From positions 186,001 to 250,000 of the forward strand of contig NZ_JAGEOK010000013.1 of NCBI RefSeq assembly GCF_017573545.1: 64,000 nucleotides of DNA, in the 5' to 3' direction. The DNA comes from Actinomadura nitritigenes. GTDB lineage: Bacteria > Actinomycetota > Actinomycetes > Streptosporangiales > Streptosporangiaceae. The notes below the pieces were generated by a model, which was not told the origin of the DNA, did no database searches, and saw only the letters and a list, made by a program, of their open reading frames with translations. Shown here one piece after another: positions 57,601 to 64,000 of this stretch; position 1 is the stretch's first letter, and the number at the start of each line of letters is the position of its first letter. The position numbers were made by a program, and so were the translations under genes.

Positions 57601-58301
57601 CGGGGCACCAGCAGGTCGTGGCCCGGGAACGCGCCGCGCACCGCCTCGAAGGCCGTCCTGGTCTTCCCCGCTCCGGACCGGCCGCGGATCACGACCAGGC
57701 CGCCCCGGCGCAGCAGCCCGTTCAATTCCGGGTCGAGGTCTCTCGGGACGTACGGCGGCTGCTCACCGGCCGGCTGCCGGGGGACCCGGATGGCCGGGTG
57801 CACCCCGAGGGCCTCCGGATCGGCCTCGTCGACGCGTGGGACGCGCTCGCCCGACGCCAGCAGGAAGCCGTTCCTCAGCGCCGCCTCGGCCGCCGCGCCA
57901 CGGTCGTCGTCGTGCTGGAGTTCCGGGACGCGGGCAAGCGCGTCCAGGTCCTGTTCCAGGTCGGTGTAGCGCAGCCGCCAGCCGCCGCGATCGGCGAGGT
58001 CGGGCGGAAGCACCCGCCCCGCTCCCGCTTTCAGGCAGGCGTCCACGATCGCCTGCACACGCTCCCACTGCGGGAGTTTCCTGATGTTGCCGTTGAGGAG
58101 GTCCGACAGCGACTGCGGGCTCACATGCACCGCGCCCGCCAGGGCCTTCTTCTCCAGCCCGGACGCTTCTTGCAGCCGCCGCAGCCTCGCGCAGAAGCGG
58201 GCCAAAGGCTCCGGCGCGGTTCCCTTGGACGGCCCCACCGCCGAACCTCCTCCGGCGTCCCTCGCATCCGGTCCGCTCCGGAACGAGCGGCTGCCGGACA
58301 C
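54639..58301 (-). CDS. XRE-HTH, P-loop ATPase and TPR protein (STAND-like)
   Basis: A 1220-residue multidomain protein, GTG start at 58301 (a later start is possible). An XRE-type HTH lies at about 33-95 (KKALAGAVHVSPQSLSDLLNG). A P-loop GRSGAGKT (207-214), a Walker B VVWLDDLDRF (253-262) and a sensor-like IIATLRS (290-296) form an ATPase. A long helical middle with SEL1/TPR-like repeats follows (about 570-720). Five 42-residue kinesin-light-chain-type TPRs lie at about 979-1200, each with a pattern like HPxTLxxRNNLAAAY. This architecture is that of STAND signal NTPases. It is solitary. Regulator or defence sensor are both possible. Confidence 0.8.
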   Translation of the reverse strand: MSGSRSFRSGPDARDAGGGSAVGPSKGTAPEPLARFCARLRRLQEASGLEKKALAGAVHVSPQSLSDLLNGNIRKLPQWERVQAIVDACLKAGAGRVLPPDLADRGGWRLRYTDLEQDLDALARVPELQHDDDRGAAAEAALRNGFLLASGERVPRVDEADPEALGVHPAIRVPRQPAGEQPPYVPRDLDPELNGLLRRGGLVVIRGRSGAGKTRTAFEAVRGAFPGHDLLVPRNAAALRALAESGAEPRDTVVWLDDLDRFLGAGEVGQQLDQQLVARLCPGGRSDVVIIATLRSQALLDLTTASSPSGETLARSVRALLASAAVLTLDTGLSDAERDGAESFRHDARIAEALDHAGESGFGEYLCAGPAILERWRLGRAAEGGAALVGAALTSAAVHCRRAGCQAPLPLAVLERLHKDHLDPRDAHRPGLPSVEDGLAWATESVRGASSCLVGHEGGRYRAFDYLTDSRDRADDLGPVRDAVWTALLEELDPGDLNLVALAARRAGREDVFRRMQARWAESADDPAVWALTGSFFLFDGPGDRFPERAADAEPWLVRAAGAGRPDAARNLSIMFDLLEDAEAAERWARRGAELGDGESMVRLGEFHEQRGDLGEAERWYRRAADGGPIEARRTLLARTLRFELGPYETRLSWIRGDYLEEDCAPLSAIAHLGLVRAARGDSAEAEELLRRAAAHGQMNDLLALAAFLMGRGRVLDLRDWCSDAARAGRFDAVTELLTELAGAGDTIMAQRVRAFAVDAWRTEGGAFLARLDDRGDEDREFYLDGAGQAILLSLEAAAAAGVTDLCVRVMGVLALASGEGVSRELLRIAGAEGLFSTDTVAPRAVDDAIRRLADAALLTCDRDAPVVTAHPVVRRAVRHWLAAEGGMTALGGATCDLLRAAAATLAEPLLKGPRAAVIARHAVALDDHLTPHLGDGDRDLAESMLGLRGWAFQRLLENGEAVRALETGERLVADGERLLGDAHPDTLRARNDLAAAYVEADRTEEAIPLMERTLADLERTRGERHPEMLTVRNNLAAAYLRAERTEEAVALFEQALAERTAALDRAHPETFTACANLAAAYAQADRSADAIALLRRHLPASTRALGETHRVTLHLRATLASAYQEAGRAGEAIPVLEGTLADLEKAVGATHPRTLAVRNNLAALYRDEGRLDEALPLYERVLGEAERVLGPDHRTTVRVRKGFAEARREAEEQGGRPPG

Positions 58302-58384
58302 CGCCCGACCTGCGGGGATCCGCGGGACTCCGGAGTGCTCCGGAGCGGGAGCCGGCCGGGGCGCGCTCGCTTCAGGATCGTGCC

Positions 58385-58621
58385 ATGAAGCCTAAGTCGC
58401 CGACGGCCGGCCGGGCCAGGGCCGCAGCCGCACTGGCCGTGCTCGCCGCGGTTCCGCATCTGGCCATCGTGATCGCCGCAGGGGCGGCGCTGCTGGCGCT
58501 GCTGGCGTACGCCGGCATCGCGCTGCCGGCCGTCTGGTCCTCCAGTCCCGCGCGGCGCAGGGCCGCGAGGGCGGTGCTCAGCGAGGTCCTGGGCGCGCCG
58601 GCGCGCCGGTTCAGAGGGTGA
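58385..58621 (+). CDS. Small hypothetical membrane protein
   Basis: A 78-residue protein with a basic start (MKPKSPTAGRARAAA), one or two hydrophobic stretches at about 15-50 and a basic C-terminal tail. It is divergent from the large XRE/ATPase gene, with an 83-base gap, and its last 11 bases overlap the 3' end of murB. No family is recognised. Codon use is GC-rich and consistent with coding, but the reading frame is short, so it could be a chance frame. Confidence 0.45.
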   Translation: MKPKSPTAGRARAAAALAVLAAVPHLAIVIAAGAALLALLAYAGIALPAVWSSSPARRRAARAVLSEVLGAPARRFRG

Positions 58622-59705
58622 CGCCGACCATGACGGGCTCGTTCACCAGCTCCACGCCGAACGCGTCGCGGACGCCCGCGCGGACCTCCCGCGCCAGCGC
58701 CAGCAGGTCCTCGGTGGACGCGCCGCCGGGGTTCGTCAGCGCGAGCGTGTGCTTGGTGGAGATCCGCACCGGCCCGCGCGCGTGGCCCTTCGCGAACCCC
58801 GTTTTGTCGATCAGCCATGCGGCGGACGTCTTGGTCCGCCCGTCCGGCTCCGGGTAGCGCGGGAACGCCGCGTCCGGGCCGAGGCGCTCGGCGACGCGGC
58901 GCTCCAGCGCGGCGAGCTGGTCCGGGGTGAGGATCGGGTTGGTGAAGAACGAGCCGGCGCTGCGCGAGTCGGGGTCGGCGGCGTCCAGGACCATGCCCTT
59001 GCCGCGCCGCAGCTCCAGGACGGCGTCGCGCGCCTCCTTCAGCGACACCCGCTCGCCGGGCCGCACGCCGAGGCGCCTCGCCAGCTCCGCGTACGCGATC
59101 GGCTGCGACTCCTCCGTCTCGCGGAGCGCGTACGTCACGTCCAGCACCACGTACCGGTCGCTGCCCTTGAACACGCTGTGCCGGTAGGTGAAGCGGCACG
59201 CGTCGCGGTCGAGCGTGACACACGCGCGCGCCTGACGGTCATACGCGCGGACCTCCACGATCGTCTCGCTGACGTCCTGCCCGTACGCGCCGACGTTCTG
59301 GATCGGGGTCGCCCCGACCCGCCCCGGGATTCCGGACAGGCACTCGACGCCGGCCAGCCCGTCCGCCACGCAGCGCGCGACGAACGGGTCCCAGTCCTCG
59401 CCGGCCCGCACCCGGACCAGGACGGTGTCGCCGTCGCCGGCGGCGCGCTCGACACCGCGCGCGCCGACGTGCACCACGGTCCCGGGGAACCCGGCGTCCG
59501 CCACCACGAGGTTGCTGCCGCCGCCGAGCACCAGCACCGGCTCGCCCTCGTCGTCGGCCTTGCGGACCGCCGCGACCAGCTCCGCCTCCGACGTCGCCTC
59601 GACGAAGCGCCGCGCCGGACCGCCCAGCCGCAGCGTGGTGTACCCGGCCAGGTTCACCTCTTCCGCGAACACCGCCACCGTGCTGTCCCCTCCCCGTACG
59701 TGCAC
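58611..59705 (-). CDS. murB: UDP-N-acetylmuramate dehydrogenase
   Basis: MurB reduces UDP-GlcNAc-enolpyruvate to UDP-MurNAc with NADPH and FAD in peptidoglycan synthesis. The protein has up to 364 residues. The FAD region has LVLGGGSNLVVAD and GIPGRVGATPIQNVGAYGQ. The catalytic Ser lies in SAGSFFTNP and the C-terminal active-site Glu in NEPVMVG. The GTG at 59705 is plausible; another start a few codons in, such as the GTG before AVFAEE, could be used. The gene lies in the conserved hadAB-murB neighbourhood. Confidence 0.95.
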   Translation of the reverse strand: MHVRGGDSTVAVFAEEVNLAGYTTLRLGGPARRFVEATSEAELVAAVRKADDEGEPVLVLGGGSNLVVADAGFPGTVVHVGARGVERAAGDGDTVLVRVRAGEDWDPFVARCVADGLAGVECLSGIPGRVGATPIQNVGAYGQDVSETIVEVRAYDRQARACVTLDRDACRFTYRHSVFKGSDRYVVLDVTYALRETEESQPIAYAELARRLGVRPGERVSLKEARDAVLELRRGKGMVLDAADPDSRSAGSFFTNPILTPDQLAALERRVAERLGPDAAFPRYPEPDGRTKTSAAWLIDKTGFAKGHARGPVRISTKHTLALTNPGGASTEDLLALAREVRAGVRDAFGVELVNEPVMVGVTL

Positions 59706-59750
59706 GTCCGCACCGGCCGGACGCCCGGCCGGTGCGTGCCCCGGCGCGCC

Positions 59751-60176
59751 TCAGGCGAGCCGGACGACGGCCTTGGCGCGCGTGAGGACCTTCTGGTCGC
59801 CCGACCTGGCGGTGAGCGCCACGACGACCTTGTTGTCGTCGAGCTTCTCCTCCACCTTGCCGCTGATCTCCAGGGTCGCGCCGCCCTCGTCGGGCACCAC
59901 GACCGGCGTGGAGAACCGTACCCCGTAGTCCACCACGGCGCCCGGATCGCCGACCCAGTCGGTGACGAACCGGCCGCCCTGCGCCATCGTGAACATGCCG
60001 TGCGCGATCACGTCCGGCAGCCCGACGGCCTTGGCGAAGCTCTCCCGCCAGTGGATCGGGTTGAAGTCGCCGGACGCGCCCGCGTACATCACGAGGTTCG
60101 CGCGGTCGACCGGGTAGGTCTGCGCGGGGATCTCGGTGCCGACCTCGACGTCTGCGTAGTTCACCTTCGCGGTCAT
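59751..60176 (-). CDS. hadB: MaoC-type (R)-hydroxyacyl dehydratase, HadB-like
   Basis: A hot-dog fold dehydratase subunit of 141 residues. The hydratase-2 motif is complete: YAGASGDFNPIHWRESFA with the catalytic Asp and His. It forms a heterodimer with the upstream HadA-like protein, as in the mycobacterial FAS-II dehydratases, and would remove water from 3-hydroxyacyl intermediates. Its ATG overlaps the hadA stop by one base (TGATG). No hadC follows; murB is the next gene. The symbol is given by homology and context. Confidence 0.85.
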   Translation of the reverse strand: MTAKVNYADVEVGTEIPAQTYPVDRANLVMYAGASGDFNPIHWRESFAKAVGLPDVIAHGMFTMAQGGRFVTDWVGDPGAVVDYGVRFSTPVVVPDEGGATLEISGKVEEKLDDNKVVVALTARSGDQKVLTRAKAVVRLA

Positions 60177-60613
60177 CAGGCCCCCCGCTCCACGATCGTG
60201 TTGTAGGACTTGCAGATCAGCTCGCCCTCGACGGTCTTCACGTCCGTCTCGACGACCATCTTCTCGTTGTTGCCGATCGACCTGATCTCGGTGATCGTCG
60301 AGGTGCAGGTCACCACGTCCCCGGCGCGCATCGGGCGGGTGTACTCGAAGCGCTGCTCGCCGTGCACGACCATCGCGTAGTTGAGGTTGAGGTCCGGGTC
60401 CGCGAGGCCGGCGTTGCCGAGCGACACCACGATCGGGAACGTCGGCGGGGCGATGACGTCGGGGTGGCCCGCCGCCTTCGCGGCCTCGCGGTCGCGGTAG
60501 ATCGGGTTGTGGTCGCCGATGGCGTCCGCGAACTCGCGGATCTTCACGCGGGAGACCTCGTAGGGCTCGGTGGGTGGGAAGCTTCGCCCGATGAAGTCGC
60601 GATTGAGTGCCAT
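60176..60613 (-). CDS. hadA: FAS1-like dehydratase subunit, HadA-like
   Basis: Partner subunit of the dehydratase, 145 residues from the ATG at 60613. It has the N-terminal MaoC-like fold with IGDHNPIYRDREAAKAAGHPDVIAPPTF. It lacks a complete catalytic set, as HadA subunits do, and gives substrate binding. Translation is coupled to hadB. In mycobacteria hadABC lies beside rpmG and secE-nusG, and the neighbourhood here matches, although mycolic acids are not implied. Confidence 0.85.
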   Translation of the reverse strand: MALNRDFIGRSFPPTEPYEVSRVKIREFADAIGDHNPIYRDREAAKAAGHPDVIAPPTFPIVVSLGNAGLADPDLNLNYAMVVHGEQRFEYTRPMRAGDVVTCTSTITEIRSIGNNEKMVVETDVKTVEGELICKSYNTIVERGA

Positions 60614-60860
60614 GCAGTCCGTCCCTCCAGGTCCCGGCGGGGTCGCGCGGCGGCGTCGCCCTCGTCCGAGCACATTTGCAACGTCTCGACGGACCGTAAC
60701 AGAACGACGTTCAGCCCGCCCCCGCGGGTCTCACTGCGAGGAACGGGCTGATCGATGTCAGGGCAAGCGTGCCGAGAAGTCCGTCGCGGTCCGGTCGCCG
60801 GAGCGCCGTGATCGCCGGTTCTGCTGTTGTGCCGGGGACGGTGCGGGCCGAGCCGCGTGC

Positions 60861-60940
60861 CGTCCGGACCCTGGTCAGCGGGTCTTCCGGTGCGGACGGT
60901 GGGTCCTGGCCGCGTGCGGGAGCGCAGCGGGCAGTACTTC
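60861..60940 (-). pseudogene. Decayed partial copy of the rpmG 3' end
   Basis: The stretch 60861-60940 repeats 60943-61008, the 3' end of rpmG with its stop and downstream bases. Identity is high in CGTCCGGACCCTGGT and TGCGGACGGTGGGTCC, with an insertion in the middle that destroys the CPNC zinc pair. It is a remnant of a tandem duplication. The rest of the gene-free stretch 60614-60956 shows no gene. Confidence 0.75.
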
Positions 60941-60956
60941 GCCGTCCGGACCCTGG

Positions 60957-61121
60957 TTAGCGGGTCTCCCGGTGCGGACGGTGGGTCCGGCAGTTGGGGC
61001 AGTACTTCTTGATCTCGAGGCGGTCCGGGTCGTTGCGCCGGTTCTTCCGCGTGATGTAGTTGCGGTGCTTGCACTCCTGGCAGGCCAGCGTGATCTTCGG
61101 CCGTACGTCGGTGGCAGCCAC
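60957..61121 (-). CDS. rpmG: 50S ribosomal protein L33, zinc form
   Basis: L33, 54 residues, GTG start at 61121 (VAATDVRPKITLACQEC). Both zinc pairs CQEC and CPNC are present, so it is the zinc-binding (C+) type, which is replaced by a zinc-free paralogue under zinc limitation in streptomycetes. The stop is TAA at 60957. A damaged partial copy of its 3' end lies directly downstream. It sits between tRNA-Met and the hadAB genes, the conserved place. Confidence 0.95.
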   Translation of the reverse strand: MAATDVRPKITLACQECKHRNYITRKNRRNDPDRLEIKKYCPNCRTHRPHRETR

Positions 61122-61238
61122 GATGGAGTGCCTTTCTGAGCTAGGAACATGGACTACGCATCCCGGCCGCCCGTGAAAGGGCGGCCGGAGATTCGACCCA
61201 GCCCTGCTCACCCCCGCGGGGGTGAGAGAGATGGGTAG

Positions 61239-61312
61239 TAGCGAGGGCCGGACTTGAACCGGCGACACAGCGATTATGAGCCGCTTGCTCTGCCTGACTG
61301 AGCTACCCCGCC
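61239..61312 (-). tRNA. tRNA-Met (CAT)
   Basis: A 74-base cloverleaf on the minus strand. It has acceptor GGCGGGG, D-arm GCTCAGTCAGGCAGAGC, anticodon loop CTCATAA and T-arm GCCGGTTCAAGTCCGGC. The D-arm and the absence of three G-C pairs in the anticodon stem fit an elongator rather than an initiator. CCA is not encoded. Confidence 0.93.
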
Positions 61313-61566
61313 GCGCTGGTCGGTGTGGACCGGTTATCAAGGATACCGGATGCTCACCTGACCTCGGAAACGCGAATTCCCGGACCGTGATCGGGGAATC
61401 GGTGTTCCGCGGGCCCCGCGGGCCGTCCCCCAGAGTACCCGGTGGATGTGGGTGATCCGGCGAACGCCCTGCTGGAACCGATGGGACGGTATCACAGGGC
61501 CCGGTTTGGAGCGAATCGGTCCACGCCCGCCCGTCCCGGCGCGCGCGGAGGTTCTTCCCCGCGCGA
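61313..61566. other. Spacer between two tRNA genes
   Basis: No gene seen between tRNA-Met and the hairpin at 61567. A TATCCT box on the minus strand lies about 30 bases upstream of tRNA-Met and may be its -10, but no good -35 was found. Confidence 0.4.
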
Positions 61567-61602
61567 CGGACGGCGGCCCGGAACGACGAAGGCCGCCGTC
61601 CG
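61567..61602 (-). terminator. Stem-loop after tRNA-Thr
   Basis: A perfect 12-bp stem CGGACGGCGGCC/GGCCGCCGTCCG (61567-61578 with 61591-61602, 12-base loop), 31 bases after the tRNA. Confidence 0.55.
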
Positions 61603-61633
61603 AGCGTTCCGGATGGCGGCCATGGTGCCGTTG

Positions 61634-61706
61634 AGCCCCTTTACGGAATCGAACCGTAGACCTTCTCCTTACCATGGAGACGCTCTGCCGACTGAGCTAA
61701 AGGGGC
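61634..61706 (-). tRNA. tRNA-Thr (GGT)
   Basis: A 73-base cloverleaf on the minus strand. It has acceptor GCCCCTT/AAGGGGC, D-arm GCTCAGTCGGCAGAGC, anticodon loop ATGGTAA with anticodon GGT, and T-arm TACGGTTCGATTCCGTA. CCA is not encoded. Confidence 0.94.
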
Positions 61707-61798
61707 TTGCGTCGTTCGCGCAGGGAAAACGATACACGGACTCGGGACCGCGCGCGAACTGGATTGCCCGGGACTCCGCCGGCAGGCGTCTCCGCAGG

Positions 61799-62926
61799 TC
61801 AGCGCAGCAGGCTCCGGGCGATGACGAGCTGCTGGATCTGGCTGGTGCCCTCATAGATGCGGAACAGGCGCACGTCGCGGAAGAAGCGTTCGACGGAGAC
61901 GCCGCGCATGTAGCCCATGCCGCCGAAGACCTGGACGCCGCGGTCGGCGACGCGTCCGACCATCTCGGAGCAGAAGTACTTGGCGCAGGACGGGCCGAGC
62001 TTGGTGTCCTCGCCGGCGTCGTAGGCGCGGGCGGCCTCCAGCACCATGGACCGTCCGGCGTACAGCTCGGCCTGGGAGTCGGCGATGAGGCCCTGGACGA
62101 GCTGGTACTCGCCGATGGCGCTGCCTCCCTGGCTGCGGTTCTTGGCGTACTCGACGGTGTCGTCGAGGATGCGCTGGGCGAGGCCGACGCAGAGGGCGGC
62201 GATGCTGAGGCGCCCGTGGGCGAGGGACGCCATGGCGGTGCGGAACCCGGTGCCCTCGGGCCCGACCATCGCGGTCGCGGGGACGCGGACGCCGTCGAGG
62301 AACACCTCGGCGGTGTGGGCGCCGCGCTGGCCCATCTTCTGGTCGGCGGGACCGACGGCGAGGCCCGGCGTGCCGCTCTCGACGAGGAAGGTGGAGATGC
62401 CGCGTGAGCCGGCGCCGCCGGTCCGGGCGAACACCATGAAGACGTCGGCCTCGGGGGCGTTGGTGATGAACCGCTTGGCGCCGTCGATCACGTAGTCGTC
62501 GCCGTCGCGGACGGCGGACGTGGACAGCGTGCTCGGGTCGGAGCCGGCCTCGGCCTCGGTGAGCGCGAACGCGCCGACGATCTCGCCGGACGCGAGGCGG
62601 GGCAGCCAGGCGGCCTTCTGCTCCTCGGTGCCGGAGTTCACCAGGACCTGCCCGGCGATGCCGTTGCTGGTGCCGAACATGGAGCGGAACGCGGGGCTGG
62701 TGTAGCCGAGCTCGAAGACGAGCCGGACCTCCTCGCTCAGCGACAGGCCGAGCCCGCCGTACTCCTCGGGGAGGGCGTATCCGAACAGGCCCATGTCCCG
62801 GGACGTCCGCCGCAGCGGCTCCGGGATCTCGTCGGTCTCCTCGATCTCCTCCTCGCGGGGGACGACCTCGTCGCGGACGAAGCTGCGGACGGCCTTGAGC
62901 ACGTCGGCGAAATCCTGTGGCTCCAT
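61799..62926 (-). CDS. Acyl-CoA dehydrogenase
   Basis: An FAD-dependent acyl-CoA dehydrogenase of 375 residues that makes the trans-2 double bond in fatty acid oxidation. The N-terminal helical domain is followed by the FAD loop FALTEAEAGSDPS (about 119-131). The C-terminal region has GGMGYMRGVSVERFFRDVR, and the catalytic Glu lies in RIYEGTSQIQQ near residue 360. It is divergent from the next gene with a 66-base gap containing ATTCTAGAATCAGATTCCAA, an AT-rich stretch that may hold both promoters. Chain-length preference cannot be told. Confidence 0.93.
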   Translation of the reverse strand: MEPQDFADVLKAVRSFVRDEVVPREEEIEETDEIPEPLRRTSRDMGLFGYALPEEYGGLGLSLSEEVRLVFELGYTSPAFRSMFGTSNGIAGQVLVNSGTEEQKAAWLPRLASGEIVGAFALTEAEAGSDPSTLSTSAVRDGDDYVIDGAKRFITNAPEADVFMVFARTGGAGSRGISTFLVESGTPGLAVGPADQKMGQRGAHTAEVFLDGVRVPATAMVGPEGTGFRTAMASLAHGRLSIAALCVGLAQRILDDTVEYAKNRSQGGSAIGEYQLVQGLIADSQAELYAGRSMVLEAARAYDAGEDTKLGPSCAKYFCSEMVGRVADRGVQVFGGMGYMRGVSVERFFRDVRLFRIYEGTSQIQQLVIARSLLR

Positions 62927-62992
62927 GGCGACATTCTAGAATCAGATTCCAAGATGTTCGCGCGGCGCCCCGGCTGTGCCAGGGTGATCTTC

Positions 62993-64000
62993 ATGAGTGC
63001 GGCTCTTCATCAGCTCGTCGACGAGATCGTCCGTGCGGCCCTCGTCGAGGACCGGTCCTTCGGCGATCTCCTCCCCCGGTTGATGGGGGAGGCGCAGGCG
63101 GCGTCCGCCGCCGCGAAGACGGCGGCGCTGCCCCGGCTGGCGGAGGGCATCGCCGAGGCGCCGGTGAACCTCGGCGGGTGGCTCGCGGTCGTGTCCGGCG
63201 CCTGGATCGAGGACGGCGCCGACCCCGACCCGGTCGGCCTCGCCGTCGTCCGCCGGCTCACCGACGCGACCGCGGCGGCGCTCGCGTTCGGCAACGCCTG
63301 GACGGAGGCGACGGGCGGCAAGCCGCCCGACATGGAGGAGGAGCAGCCCTCCCAGCAGGTCTTCGACACCGTCCGGCCGGTGCTCGGCGACGGCACCGTG
63401 ACCGCGATGATGTCGTGGTTCGCGCTGCCGCAGTTCGCGATGGCGTCCAGCACCGTCCTGCAGGCGTCCCCGGCCACCCGGGCCGGCCTGGACGACCGCG
63501 ACTTCCGCGCGTTCGTCGCCGGCAAGGCCGCCGAGCACCTCCCGCACATGGACCACGTCCAGGCGCTGCTGCGGGTGCTGGACGGCGAGCGGATCCTCGT
63601 CCTGGACCGCGCCACCCGGCGCGGCTGGACGGTCGCCATCGGCGGCATCGGCGACAACTTCCAGCTGCACATGCTGCTCGCCGGCGCCCTCATCGGACGT
63701 CCCGGCTGCATGCCGGGCACCCCGCCGCCGCCCGAGATCGTCGCGTCCTTCCTGGACGCGGACGTCCCGCCGGGCCCGCCGATCGCGTCCAGCCCGTGGA
63801 ACCTCGTCGACGCCCACGGCGAGTGGATCTACAACGAGGGCGTGCCCGCCGACGTCCCGGCCGTCAACGGCACCCGCGTCGTCGTCCTCGACCCGCCGTC
63901 CTACGAGCGCACCTTCCCGGCCGGGCGCCGGTTCCCGCGCATGCCCGCGACCCTGCGCGTCGACGGCATGCACCTGCCGGACGACCTCGCGGCCTGGTGG
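62993..64000 (+). CDS. Hypothetical protein, partial at the window edge
   Basis: An open frame from ATG 62993 runs to the end of the window without a stop (336 codons so far), so the gene continues beyond 64000. The protein begins MSAALHQLVDEIVRAAL. It has helical N-terminal parts rich in Ala and Glu, then a mixed region with GGIGDNFQLHMLLAGALIG and a Pro-rich stretch (MPGTPPPPE) near residue 240. No family was recognised. It is divergent from the acyl-CoA dehydrogenase gene. Third-position GC is very high, as for real genes here. Confidence 0.7.
   Translation, partial: MSAALHQLVDEIVRAALVEDRSFGDLLPRLMGEAQAASAAAKTAALPRLAEGIAEAPVNLGGWLAVVSGAWIEDGADPDPVGLAVVRRLTDATAAALAFGNAWTEATGGKPPDMEEEQPSQQVFDTVRPVLGDGTVTAMMSWFALPQFAMASSTVLQASPATRAGLDDRDFRAFVAGKAAEHLPHMDHVQALLRVLDGERILVLDRATRRGWTVAIGGIGDNFQLHMLLAGALIGRPGCMPGTPPPPEIVASFLDADVPPGPPIASSPWNLVDAHGEWIYNEGVPADVPAVNGTRVVVLDPPSYERTFPAGRRFPRMPATLRVDGMHLPDDLAAWW

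Noticed and set aside
53106..58388. A 1760-residue open frame on the plus strand
   Set aside because: It is antisense to the XRE/ATPase/TPR gene; long stop-free frames arise opposite GC-rich genes and this one has no domain.

Overview
This is a high-GC actinobacterial chromosome window. The order of its housekeeping genes is the classic actinomycete translation and transcription block, read right to left as tRNA-Thr, tRNA-Met, rpmG, hadA-hadB, murB, aspC, tRNA-Trp, secE, nusG, rplK, rplA, rplJ, rplL, rpoB, rpoC, rpsL, rpsG, fusA, tuf and rpsJ. Several features suggest a Streptosporangiales member, possibly Actinomadura-like: SigE-type sigma factors paired with unknown membrane proteins, a CU044_5270-like protein, and an mce locus next to the ribosomal stalk genes. 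The genus is inferred, not shown. No rRNA, phage, transposase or CRISPR array was seen.

Layout. (1) 1-5.0 kb: start of the S10 operon (rpsJ) and the str operon (rpsL-rpsG-fusA-tuf) with a clear promoter. (2) 5.1-10.5 kb: accessory genes, namely a Gln/Tyr/Gly-rich tail-anchored protein, an aldo/keto reductase, an ECF-type sigma factor with a membrane partner, and a small secreted Cys protein. (3) 10.6-18.2 kb: rpoC and rpoB, both with TTG starts. RpoB carries unusual residues in the rifampicin region. (4) 18.4-24.2 kb: a tandem-module histidine kinase convergent with its response regulator, then a three-gene operon (aldo/keto reductase, secreted lipase-like protein, Cys-nucleophile hydrolase). 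(5) 24.2-36.4 kb: a complete leftward mce lipid-import operon (mkl, two yrbE permeases, mceA-F, two Mce-associated proteins). Nearly all its junctions overlap or abut. (6) 37-45.9 kb: rplJ-rplL with an attenuator leader, three LppX/LprG-like proteins, an acyl-CoA synthetase, rplK-rplA and secE-nusG.

(7) 46-54.6 kb: aspC, a SigE-family sigma factor with its partner, a secreted or anchored protein with repeated LPxTG pentapeptides, adenosine deaminase, a TetR/MFS efflux pair with two matching operators, and a UPF0016 cation exporter behind a yybP-ykoY manganese riboswitch. (8) 54.6-64 kb: a large XRE + P-loop ATPase + TPR protein, murB, hadA-hadB, rpmG with a decayed partial copy, tRNA-Met, tRNA-Thr, an acyl-CoA dehydrogenase, and a rightward gene cut by the window edge.

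How the parts fit. The core backbone is conserved. Accessory blocks sit between its operons and bring envelope lipid transport (Mce system plus LppX-like carriers plus acyl-CoA synthetase), envelope or stress signalling (two sigma factors, one two-component system), metal and drug efflux, and one candidate STAND-type sensor. The strongest observations are the RpoB substitutions, the manganese riboswitch, the repeated TetR operators, the LPKTG repeat protein, the prion-like tail-anchored protein and the XRE/NTPase/TPR protein.
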